Shown here piece after piece: positions 8,665 through 16,112 of a stretch of DNA of 64,000 nt. The position numbers were made by a program, and so were the translations under genes. Source of the stretch: Bacillota bacterium LX-D (lineage in GTDB: Bacteria > Bacillota > DUOV01 > Zhaonellaceae); NCBI GenBank assembly GCA_031628995.1, contig JAVLUO010000001.1, positions 1 to 64,000 on the forward strand, given 5' to 3'. Under the pieces are notes generated by a model. It worked only from the letters and a program-made list of their open reading frames with translations. It was not told the DNA's origin and did not search any database. Numbering within the stretch: position 1 is the stretch's first letter; every line of letters starts with the position of its first letter.

Positions 8665-9003
8665 TTAATCTTTATCTTCTTTTTTACAATTTGCATTTTG
8701 CTCTAACACCTGAATAAGTTGCTCTCTTATAATATTTTTTATATCGTCTTTAGTAAGCAAATCTTCTTTCCTTGCTACATTCACATAGTCTAATGATTCT
8801 TTGATTTCGTCTTTAATCAATTTTTTAAGCTCTTCTCGCTGCTCCGCTCCTTTTTTAACTAAGTCGCTAACGAGTTTTTGAGCATCTTTTCTCGAGACTT
8901 CCCCTTTATTTACGAGTTCATCTACTACTGCTTCAATTTTTTCTCTTGAGTATGCAAATAAACCTAAACCGAGATTCATTGATCTTTCTAATAAATTTAA
9001 CAT
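8665..9003 (-). CDS. Phasin-like / PHA-granule-associated family protein
   Basis: 112 residues, almost wholly helical and charged. It opens MLNLLERSMNLGLGLFAYSR, followed by a heptad-like EKIEAVVDELV, RKDAQKLVSDLV and ELKKLIKDEIKESL. This is the usual form of the short 'phasin family' proteins of Peptococcaceae-type genomes, related to PhaF-like granule regulators. No PHA synthase is visible in the window, so a role in granules is not established. It follows the TetR gene by about 33 bases and is probably in the same transcript. Confidence 0.7.
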   Translation of the reverse strand: MLNLLERSMNLGLGLFAYSREKIEAVVDELVNKGEVSRKDAQKLVSDLVKKGAEQREELKKLIKDEIKESLDYVNVARKEDLLTKDDIKNIIREQLIQVLEQNANCKKEDKD

Positions 9004-9036
9004 TAATAACTTCTCCTTTCATTATTAAGCTAAACT

Positions 9037-9618
9037 TTATTCAAATATTATTTCTACCGCATTTAATGCTTGAGGTAAGTTTTCTTCTTCGGAGTCTAAA
9101 ATTACCTGTATGGCAGTTCCTAACATTGCACCAAGAATCATTCTAGCTATAGACTTAGGAGAATATCTCTCTAAATTCTCCTTCATTGGGATGTCATGTA
9201 AAATGTGTTTTTCTATCAAATCAGATAGACCTTTAAAAAGGTTACACAGCAAATCTTTAAAAGAAGAAGACCAGAGGGCTAGGCCTGTTAAGTCATATAG
9301 CATGCGAAAAAGTGCAGGATTACTTTTTAACATTTCCCGAAAATATTTTATTAAAGAAGAAATTTTATCTTTAGGGACATCCCCTTTCTGTAAACACTGC
9401 TCTACTTCCCTTAAATATTTTTGTGCCATCAGTTTGATAACTTCTGTAAACAAACCCTCTTTATTCTTGTAGTAATAATTTAGTTGGCTTAAAACTACAC
9501 CTGCTTCATTAGCAATATCTCTTAAAGAGACATTAGCGTAACCTTTTGATGATATGCAGTGAAAGGCTGCAAGTAAGATTTTTTCTGACTGATTCTTCGT
9601 TTCTGCGTCTTGTTTCAT
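9037..9618 (-). CDS. TetR/AcrR family transcriptional regulator
   Basis: 193 residues. The N-terminal helix-turn-helix is clear: SEKILLAAFHCISSKGYANV, then SLRDIANEAGVVLSQLNYYY and KNKEGLF, followed by an all-helical ligand-binding domain. A palindromic site (9641-9656) lies about 25 bases upstream of its start, and a near-identical site lies at 8615-8630. It therefore probably represses its own operon (with the phasin-like gene) and the former fabH/ubiB promoter. An acyl-type ligand is a guess from the neighbours. Confidence 0.85.
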   Translation of the reverse strand: MKQDAETKNQSEKILLAAFHCISSKGYANVSLRDIANEAGVVLSQLNYYYKNKEGLFTEVIKLMAQKYLREVEQCLQKGDVPKDKISSLIKYFREMLKSNPALFRMLYDLTGLALWSSSFKDLLCNLFKGLSDLIEKHILHDIPMKENLERYSPKSIARMILGAMLGTAIQVILDSEEENLPQALNAVEIIFE

Positions 9619-9640
9619 TTTATCACCCCTTTCACTATAA

Positions 9641-9656
9641 TTCGGACGTACGTCTT
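9641..9656. promoter_or_regulatory. Palindromic TetR-type operator (copy 1)
   Basis: TTCGGACGTACGTCTT, containing the perfect palindrome GACGTACGTC (9645-9654), just upstream of the TetR gene start at 9618. The second near copy at 8615-8630 supports a genuine operator. Confidence 0.65.
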
Positions 9657-9659
9657 ACA

Positions 9660-10269
9660 AAGAATTATATCATTGTTCATTTGTTAAATCAATATAGTCG
9701 ACCGGGATAGCTTAGATATCCTGGGCACCCCGATATAGTTTTACCTAAGTATAAGACAATAGTTTTTGTTAATGGTTGCTTTTGGCATATGCATGTCGGT
9801 TGTTCTGACTTTTGATAATAAAGTCTTAAGGATTCTTATTGTTTTCACCATTTTGGAAAAGTGGAGATTGTCCCTTTTTCCACAAAAATTTTCCTTTTTA
9901 TTTCCTCAACTAACATCTATCCTGTCAACTCAACCCATACAAAAACAGCCATTATCCATTCTGTCAACTCAACCCTACCTATATCAAGGCAGTTGACCTG
10001 TTTCCATGAACACAAGAAATAAGGGTTTTCAGCCTTATTTATTTTCCACCCTTGACATCAATACGACACTCTCAACATGGAACGATAGCATCAGATTGAT
10101 GTCTGGTATGTATTTTTCTGTTTTTCCGTATAAGGGAACAGGTCGAGCATGGTTTTTATGGGTATTATCGGTTCGCGGGAACAGGTCAACAGTTTTTGCC
10201 CTTTCGTGGGAATAAGTCGAGATATGGTTTAATATTTCATTTTGCGATATAATGACCCCCATATTATGC
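9660..10269. repeat. Gene-free junction with short repeats between chromosome and defence block
   Basis: No gene recognised. Two direct copies of CTGTCAACTCAACCC lie at 9922-9936 and 9961-9975. A GGGAACAGGTC-type motif occurs near 10136 and 10180, a degenerate copy (GGGAATAAGTC) near 10209, and an inverted copy (GTTGACCTGTTTCC) near 9991. This is where AT-rich minus-strand chromosome changes to the defence genes, so the left end of the prophage could be here. Confidence 0.45.
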
Positions 10270-11793
10270 TCACTTATGAGTCTCATTCTCTTCATATTTT
10301 CTCTGGATGTGTTTTATCTTTTCAATTGGGAACGGAGCACTTTCTGATGAATGGTATTCTATGGATTCAATCCTCACAACGGCCTCATGGTTATCTGGAC
10401 CAGCTGGAACAACCACCAAGTCACCTTCGCAAAAATCATCGCTGTCCGCAAGATAACAGTATGTACGGCCACCATCCTCAAATTCCACATTGCAGAAAAT
10501 AAAGTCAGATTGCCTGCGCTTGGCTTTTCCATATACTCTTTCATCGAAAAGCTCGCCAAGTCCATAAAAAGCCATAAACTCATAAACATTGTTAATGAAG
10601 TCAGGCCAGTCTGCAGGAAGGCCCTTCTTGTCAAATGTGCCGGTCACAATGTGCGTATCACCATGTTTAGTAAACACTGTGATCGTATAGTCTTTGCTTT
10701 CCAACGGATCTTCGACAACGTCGGGAGGATTACCTTCAATTTCAGAAAAAGCATCTATATCAATATCATCCAAAAACCTTGTGATCCCTTCCTGCACATA
10801 ATAGCTGTTTGTCACTTTGCAGCCAGTTCCGATTTCTCTAATGTGCTCCAGCGTTTCCGAATCGCGATCAATAGTAAGCAGCTCGTTATAATCCCATGTG
10901 ACATACTCCCATGTAGTGTCCTCCTGAACTCTGGGCTTGATTTTAGTGTTACGATGATACTTTATCTCAATCCTTGTAATGGCATCCGGATTGCCATCAA
11001 ACACAAAAAGATCGTTACGTCCCAGTTTTGAACGAATTAAATCTGATAATCCACCTGATGGAGTATATAAATCGTAAATCAGCGGACCGGTAATTTTGTA
11101 TGTTTGCCCGTCAGTATTTGTGAGTGTTAGGTCCCATGATCCAACATCTGTAACAAAATTAATGTCGTACTCATCACTGAAATAGCTGCTTATTGCCGTC
11201 ATAATCTCATTGACGGCTTCTGTCGAAATGCTAAAGGACAGCTTTTCAATAAGCTCGTGTTCGTCTCCCATAACACCAAAACGGTATCTTGAAAGCCACA
11301 CCCGTCCGTCTGAGGTTATGGTTAAGTGCTGTTCGATTTCATCTTCTGGCTCCGGGCAAGGACCATAACAGATATTGTTTGAAGTCAGCTGTATTTTCTG
11401 AAGTGTGCCCTCAAATATAAATGTACTTGTTTCTGGTTCCTCAGTAATCACAGCCAGTCTGCCGAACGCAGTGATAAACCAAGGACGATGCTCATCATCC
11501 AGCAGAGAAGAATAATCAGCCCAATGCGTTACATATCTCCAATGTGAAAATATTGCTGAGCCAAGAAGGTCAACATCGTCAATTTCATCAATCACTTTAT
11601 CCAGAGCATCATTTTTATAAAACGCATCATTTGAAAAAGTATCTATAAACCTTTTGCCACAATCCATCTCGAATCTGAAAGTAAAACACTGGTCAGCAAA
11701 TCCTTCCTCAACCTCTGATTCTACGGTTTGAGGATTCACATATAGGCTATGATATTTTACAGCAAAGTCATGTACTTCTTTTTTCGCTGTCAT
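10270..11793 (-). CDS. Unrecognised 507-residue protein downstream of McrC
   Basis: I do not recognise a full-length family. Acidic and hydrophilic, with no signal peptide or membrane segment. The last 70 residues (FCNVEFEDGGRTYCYLADSD, then EGDLVVVPAGPDNHEAVVRI) look like a small beta-barrel of the kind found in the PriA N-terminal DNA-binding region. This is only a pattern resemblance. A good ribosome-binding site (GGGAGGAAAAGGC) precedes the ATG. It is the last gene of the minus-strand block that begins with Xre/ImmA and contains HsdMSR and McrBC, so a defence or defence-accessory role is inferred from position alone. Confidence 0.75.
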   Translation of the reverse strand: MTAKKEVHDFAVKYHSLYVNPQTVESEVEEGFADQCFTFRFEMDCGKRFIDTFSNDAFYKNDALDKVIDEIDDVDLLGSAIFSHWRYVTHWADYSSLLDDEHRPWFITAFGRLAVITEEPETSTFIFEGTLQKIQLTSNNICYGPCPEPEDEIEQHLTITSDGRVWLSRYRFGVMGDEHELIEKLSFSISTEAVNEIMTAISSYFSDEYDINFVTDVGSWDLTLTNTDGQTYKITGPLIYDLYTPSGGLSDLIRSKLGRNDLFVFDGNPDAITRIEIKYHRNTKIKPRVQEDTTWEYVTWDYNELLTIDRDSETLEHIREIGTGCKVTNSYYVQEGITRFLDDIDIDAFSEIEGNPPDVVEDPLESKDYTITVFTKHGDTHIVTGTFDKKGLPADWPDFINNVYEFMAFYGLGELFDERVYGKAKRRQSDFIFCNVEFEDGGRTYCYLADSDDFCEGDLVVVPAGPDNHEAVVRIESIEYHSSESAPFPIEKIKHIQRKYEENETHK

Positions 11794-11870
11794 GCCTTTT
11801 CCTCCCGTTAGTCACCGTCGAATATATCATCATATAACATAATCTCTTCAACGCTATATGGACTTTTTTC

Positions 11871-11999
11871 CTATTCATTTTTCATTTTCTTATAGGTTTT
11901 ACCGTCCACCTCGATGGTGCGTGTCTCCATAACGGCTTTCTTAACACCGAAGAGGCCGCGCTTCTCAACAAGGGCTTGAACCTTTAACTTATACTTCAT
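11871..11999 (-). CDS. 42-residue basic protein between McrC and the 507-residue protein
   Basis: ATG at 11999 with GAGGAT 8 bases upstream; reads MKYKLKVQALVEKRGLFGVK, then KAVMETRTIEVDGKTYKKMK and NE-stop. It is highly basic, with a likely beta-hairpin. It lies between mcrC and the 507-residue gene on the same strand and is not overlapped by a better candidate. Function unknown. A further short reading (SVEEIMLYDDIFDGD-stop) follows it without a start. Confidence 0.6.
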   Translation of the reverse strand: MKYKLKVQALVEKRGLFGVKKAVMETRTIEVDGKTYKKMKNE

Positions 12000-12027
12000 A
12001 GGATATCCTCATAGACGGCTCTCAAAA

Positions 12028-13344
12028 TCAACAAGAAAACACCTTTTTAAACTCTTGTTCATGGGTCTTCATTTTCGTAACAAATCCAGCATAGTCCGAT
12101 ACATCTACAGGGATTTTTAAGCCATGCTTGGTAATGCTTATATCGTCACGCGGCATGACATTCGCTTCATAAGTCGAGCCGCGATTCATCCATAATCTCA
12201 AATCATCCGAGCCTTCCGCTTCTGGGTAAAGATAGTAACCGGCCTTAGCGTCAAAACGGAACATATACGCCAGCACCTGCAAATAATCTCGATTTCCGAT
12301 ATTGTCAATTGGTTTGTACTTTGCATCTGCGATTATTCGTGCCTCATTGTCCCGGCTGATAAAATCCGGGTAAATCAGACCGATATTCCCGTCAAACAAG
12401 CGTTGCGCTCCTTTACCTCCTTTATTCATCGGATGATAGAAAATATCCTCAATGAGTGAGCTAACATATTCCTCCCACAACCAAGCGCCGTCAAAAAGGA
12501 TGCCGTATATTTGCTTTGATCCCGAACCAATCTGGTGTTTTTGGTGCCGCAGAATCAAAAGACATAGCTTTTGCAAATCAAGATATTCTCGGAAATACGC
12601 ATGGCGAATGGTATTCTTTTTATTCTGTTCAATGATTCTCTCTCTATCGTATGGCTCGTATCCAGGCGTGGCTTCCATAACGAGTTTTACCTCATCCTTT
12701 ACCTTTATGAGAAGATTGTTTCCATAGGGCTTTCTTTTGATAAATTCTATGGTATGGCGTATCAGTTCCATCAGACTGTTATCATACGAGAACTCCCTCT
12801 GACTATAAGCAACATTCCCGGTAAAAGGAGTGTTCTGTTCAATGTGTCTTGCGATATCAATGGTGCCTTTTACATTTCCATCATTATATCTGTGACAAAT
12901 ATATTTCTTAAAAAGGCCTTTTCGCATAGCCGTTTTGAGATAATACGGAAACAGAAACAGCAGGAAATTGAACAGTCTATTATCCTGATTGGCATCAGTT
13001 TCTAAATTCACAATATTCGGAAAGTTCAATACTCTGTCGAGGAGATACTGGAAAAAATAATCTCCTTCTTCGCCGCAAAAACGAGACTCAATTATAAGCC
13101 GTTCATCTCCGCATCCAAGGAATCCCATAACATTGCCAGAACGATAGGAATCGTTGACGCTCTGAATTATCATCTGATCCCGCGTTATATCCTCAGCGTC
13201 TTTTACAACTTCCGGGAACACGAATATACCTTCACGTTCAAGTTGCTCTAATGTCTTGTCAGCTATCTTGCCCGTAAGGTTTCCGATATTAGAAAAGGTA
13301 TCTTTTTTCTGTTGTGAATTATCCTTGATCTTGAGTAGTTTCAT
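12028..13344 (-). CDS. mcrC: McrC-type 5-methylcytosine restriction subunit
   Basis: About 438 residues. The C-terminal half carries the PD-(D/E)xK nuclease core: LIYPDFISRD, then RIIADAKYKP (D...D-x-K), followed by QVLAYMF. The N-terminal part is the McrB-binding region. I start at ATG 13344 (MKLLKIKDNSQ), which has GGTGATG upstream; the longer frame to 13389 would overlap mcrB by 71 bases. McrC joins the McrB ring and cuts DNA with modified cytosines. It follows mcrB with a short overlap, so the two subunits are made together. Confidence 0.9.
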   Translation of the reverse strand: MKLLKIKDNSQQKKDTFSNIGNLTGKIADKTLEQLEREGIFVFPEVVKDAEDITRDQMIIQSVNDSYRSGNVMGFLGCGDERLIIESRFCGEEGDYFFQYLLDRVLNFPNIVNLETDANQDNRLFNFLLFLFPYYLKTAMRKGLFKKYICHRYNDGNVKGTIDIARHIEQNTPFTGNVAYSQREFSYDNSLMELIRHTIEFIKRKPYGNNLLIKVKDEVKLVMEATPGYEPYDRERIIEQNKKNTIRHAYFREYLDLQKLCLLILRHQKHQIGSGSKQIYGILFDGAWLWEEYVSSLIEDIFYHPMNKGGKGAQRLFDGNIGLIYPDFISRDNEARIIADAKYKPIDNIGNRDYLQVLAYMFRFDAKAGYYLYPEAEGSDDLRLWMNRGSTYEANVMPRDDISITKHGLKIPVDVSDYAGFVTKMKTHEQEFKKVFSC

Positions 13345-15415
13345 TAACATCACCTTCAACAGGCTTCTGATAACCGTATGCTTTCGCAAATCTGTTCATG
13401 ATCCCTTCCTCATCGTACATTCCATGAATGTATTCCTGCAGAAGCGGCTGCAGATAATCCGTCCAAAGCTGATCGAAATCGAGAGTCTTCAACTTTAGGA
13501 AATAGGCTGCGCCAATTTGGTAATTTTCATTTAAATCCTCGACATTTGCGATTTCCTTATTAAGTGCAGACATTCTCTTGATTGCCTCGGCTTCCAGTTC
13601 CTCGTTTTCCAGGGAAGCCAGCATCTCAAGACACTCATCCGCTTTAAGCTCTACGAATCGGAAACGCCTGCGCATAGCAAAGTCAAAGCTGTCTACAGAG
13701 CGGTCGATATCATTCATAGTACCGATGATATAGACATTCTCTGAGATATAAAACTTCTCATCCGGGTCAGAATGCAGAGTTGCATATTGCGTGGAAATTT
13801 CTCCAGCTTTGCCGCGGTATCCAGGGTCTATCGCAAAGAACAGTTCACCGAATATTTTTGAAATTTCACCACGGTTAATCTCATCGATAATGAAGATGTA
13901 CTTTTTCAGTTCTTCCTGCTTCACCTTTGCCTTTGAGCCCGCACTTTTTTTAGCCTTGATTGCTTTGTAAATTGCAAAGTCATAGGAATATGCCTGTGTT
14001 GCAAATGACTTTCCGAAGAACGTCGTGATGTCTTTTATCCTATCGAACTTCTGACCGGATTCCAGCATCTTTTTGACTTCATCCAGATTCAGAGTGAGTT
14101 TATTAACGGTGGCGTTTCCCGGAATGGAAATATTAATGTGCTTATCATCCACGCTGGTAATGGTAAACTCATTGCCGTTAATCGTCTTGAAGGTATCCAC
14201 GCCAAGTTCGATGTTGGAGAAGAATTCTGTCATGGATTCCTGTACGGAGATTTCCTTCTCTATAGTTTCCTTGGATTTCTGGGAGTCTTCATAATTCTTC
14301 CTAGCACGGTTAACAAACTTCTTGAAGATGCCGTCCTGCAGTTCAAAGCCCATAGTCCCATCGTCATTTATCTTCGGTCTTAATCCTTCGACGAAATCAG
14401 AGTAGTCGTAACTCGGATGGAACTGCACAAATTCCACTTGCTTTTTTTGCTCATCGGTGAGAAGAGTGTAGTCGTCAAAGTACCCATTACTAATAATGTC
14501 TGTAGCAATTTCCTTTGCAAGATATGACTTGCCGGTACCTGGCGCACCTCTGAAAATCAGGTTCTTTGATGCTATCAGCATAGAAGAGAAGGGATTTCTG
14601 TAGCCCTTGAACTGCTGGACAAGTTCCTCCTGAGCCGCCGCCTCGGTCTCCGCAGCTTTTGTCTCTTTCTCATCTTTTTCACGGTAGGTCAGAATGAATT
14701 GATCTCCGGGTTCTCCGAAACGCTTAAGGCATTCCTGAACGAAAATAATCGTTGAAAAGATGTTCCAGCAATAAATGACGAACTGTCTACCATTATCATA
14801 ACCGTATGTCAAATACTCTATGGTATTCCGATGCTTTTTGAATTCATCCACGCTTGTATAGATACCACGGATCATTTCGGTGTCCGGATTGTATTTGCAG
14901 ATAGGGAAATTTTCCTTTTCTTCCACAGACAGACCTGCAATCTGCTTCTCGAATATCTGACATGCAATGCGAGGCATGGTCTGATTTGAATTTCTTCTTT
15001 CACCTTTACTATAGGATCGTTTAACCACATCACCGTTTGCCTTCTTGAAATACACATCAAGCGGCTTATAGTTGTCGCCGAGACCCAGGTTATCCATTGT
15101 GAAACGCTCATCCGTAGATTCAATGCTCTCAGCAGTAATGGACAGTTCAAACTTTTCCTGTTGTTTTGCTTGAATATTGAAATCCTGACCTTCCAGATAG
15201 CTCTTTGCTTCCACGGCATTAAATCCCTCTGTAGAAATATCCGTACCGCTTGCTATATGAGCAGCTACGGCCACCACATACTTCGGCGGGTATTTCTTTC
15301 CATCCTCAGTCACAAGTTCATACTTTGTGCTCTGGTTATGGAAAGGTACTCCGTTCTCATCGATGTACTTTAAGGCGTCGATGATGTCCTGTTTTTTTAT
15401 TTTTGGTATAGCCAT
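13319..15415 (-). CDS. mcrB: McrB-type AAA+ GTPase of a modification-dependent restriction system
   Basis: 698 residues. Residues 1-80 resemble the ScoMcrA-type N-terminal head (DIIDALKYIDENGVP...KYPPKYV). A middle part (100-250) has no clear match. The AAA+ motor has Walker A GAPGTGKS (290-297), the McrB-type Walker B IIDEINRGE (509-517), the sensor GTMNDIDRSVD (565-575) and an Arg-finger region RRRFRF. McrB hydrolyses GTP to translocate DNA for cleavage by McrC. The middle region probably recognises the modified base. A large insert (about 375-505) separates Walker A and B. Confidence 0.92.
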   Translation of the reverse strand: MAIPKIKKQDIIDALKYIDENGVPFHNQSTKYELVTEDGKKYPPKYVVAVAAHIASGTDISTEGFNAVEAKSYLEGQDFNIQAKQQEKFELSITAESIESTDERFTMDNLGLGDNYKPLDVYFKKANGDVVKRSYSKGERRNSNQTMPRIACQIFEKQIAGLSVEEKENFPICKYNPDTEMIRGIYTSVDEFKKHRNTIEYLTYGYDNGRQFVIYCWNIFSTIIFVQECLKRFGEPGDQFILTYREKDEKETKAAETEAAAQEELVQQFKGYRNPFSSMLIASKNLIFRGAPGTGKSYLAKEIATDIISNGYFDDYTLLTDEQKKQVEFVQFHPSYDYSDFVEGLRPKINDDGTMGFELQDGIFKKFVNRARKNYEDSQKSKETIEKEISVQESMTEFFSNIELGVDTFKTINGNEFTITSVDDKHINISIPGNATVNKLTLNLDEVKKMLESGQKFDRIKDITTFFGKSFATQAYSYDFAIYKAIKAKKSAGSKAKVKQEELKKYIFIIDEINRGEISKIFGELFFAIDPGYRGKAGEISTQYATLHSDPDEKFYISENVYIIGTMNDIDRSVDSFDFAMRRRFRFVELKADECLEMLASLENEELEAEAIKRMSALNKEIANVEDLNENYQIGAAYFLKLKTLDFDQLWTDYLQPLLQEYIHGMYDEEGIMNRFAKAYGYQKPVEGDVNETTQDQG

Positions 15416-15446
15416 GCTGCACCTCCATTAATTTGTTTCGATTCTC

Positions 15447-16112
15447 TTATATAATCTCCATCAATTTTTTGTTCACCTTCAGCCACTCTTGGTCATTCTC
15501 GAAAGTGGGCAGCACGGTTTTCACTCTTGCCCAGAATGCGGGGCTATGGTTCTTATAGGTAATGTGGCTCAATTCATGCACCACGATATAATCGATCACG
15601 GAAAGAGGACACATGATAAGCCGCCATGCAAAGTTCAAATTATTCTTCGTGCTACAGGAACCCCAACGTGCCTTAGCCTCGGACAGCTTAACCGTCCCCG
15701 GGGTAACACCCATGATATTCGCATACTGAGCAACACGCTCTGTTATGATCTGCATAGCCTGTTCCTTGAGCCATACAGTCAGGGCTTCGACATCGTAATT
15801 CTCCGGGACAATCAGTTCGTTCCCAGAAACCTCGACCACATCAACCGCATCCTTTATGATGGCATAACTGCTGCCGAGGTACATAATGCTTTCACCTGTT
15901 TTTACAACAACGGGTGGATGCTTTTCTCCGAAGACTGCCACCTGCTGCTGTTTTTCATTTATCCAGCGCTTTTTTTTACGGACAAACTCATCAATTACCG
16001 TGTCCGGCATAAGAATCGGAGCGCGGACAATAAGATTTGCCTCGTTATCTATCACAAGCGCCACGCTCTTCCTGTTGGAGCGCACCACTTGATATGCTAT
16101 TTTCTGCATCAA
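15447..16112 (-). CDS. YgjP-like (M48/SprT-type) metallopeptidase
   Basis: 221 residues with a C-terminal zinc site: HELSH at 179-183 and a third histidine at 189 (KNHSPAFW). The preceding block KARWGSCSTKNNLNFAWRLI is diagnostic for the YgjP/DUF45 family. No signal peptide. Members of this family commonly sit beside hsdR in type I restriction operons; their substrate is unknown. Its ATG overlaps the hsdR stop by 4 bases (ATGA), so it is translated with the restriction subunit. Confidence 0.88.
   Translation of the reverse strand: MMQKIAYQVVRSNRKSVALVIDNEANLIVRAPILMPDTVIDEFVRKKKRWINEKQQQVAVFGEKHPPVVVKTGESIMYLGSSYAIIKDAVDVVEVSGNELIVPENYDVEALTVWLKEQAMQIITERVAQYANIMGVTPGTVKLSEAKARWGSCSTKNNLNFAWRLIMCPLSVIDYIVVHELSHITYKNHSPAFWARVKTVLPTFENDQEWLKVNKKLMEII

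Noticed and set aside
9922-10220. Possible CRISPR array
   Set aside because: Repeats are few, of unequal length, unevenly spaced and partly inverted. No cas genes are present.
10035-10295. 86-codon minus-strand frame in the repeat-bearing gap
   Set aside because: Overlaps the start of no gene, carries the short repeats in its frame and has no ribosome-binding site or family resemblance.
10351-11031. 226-codon plus-strand frame opposite the 507-residue gene
   Set aside because: Antisense shadow; the minus-strand gene has a strong ribosome-binding site and normal composition.
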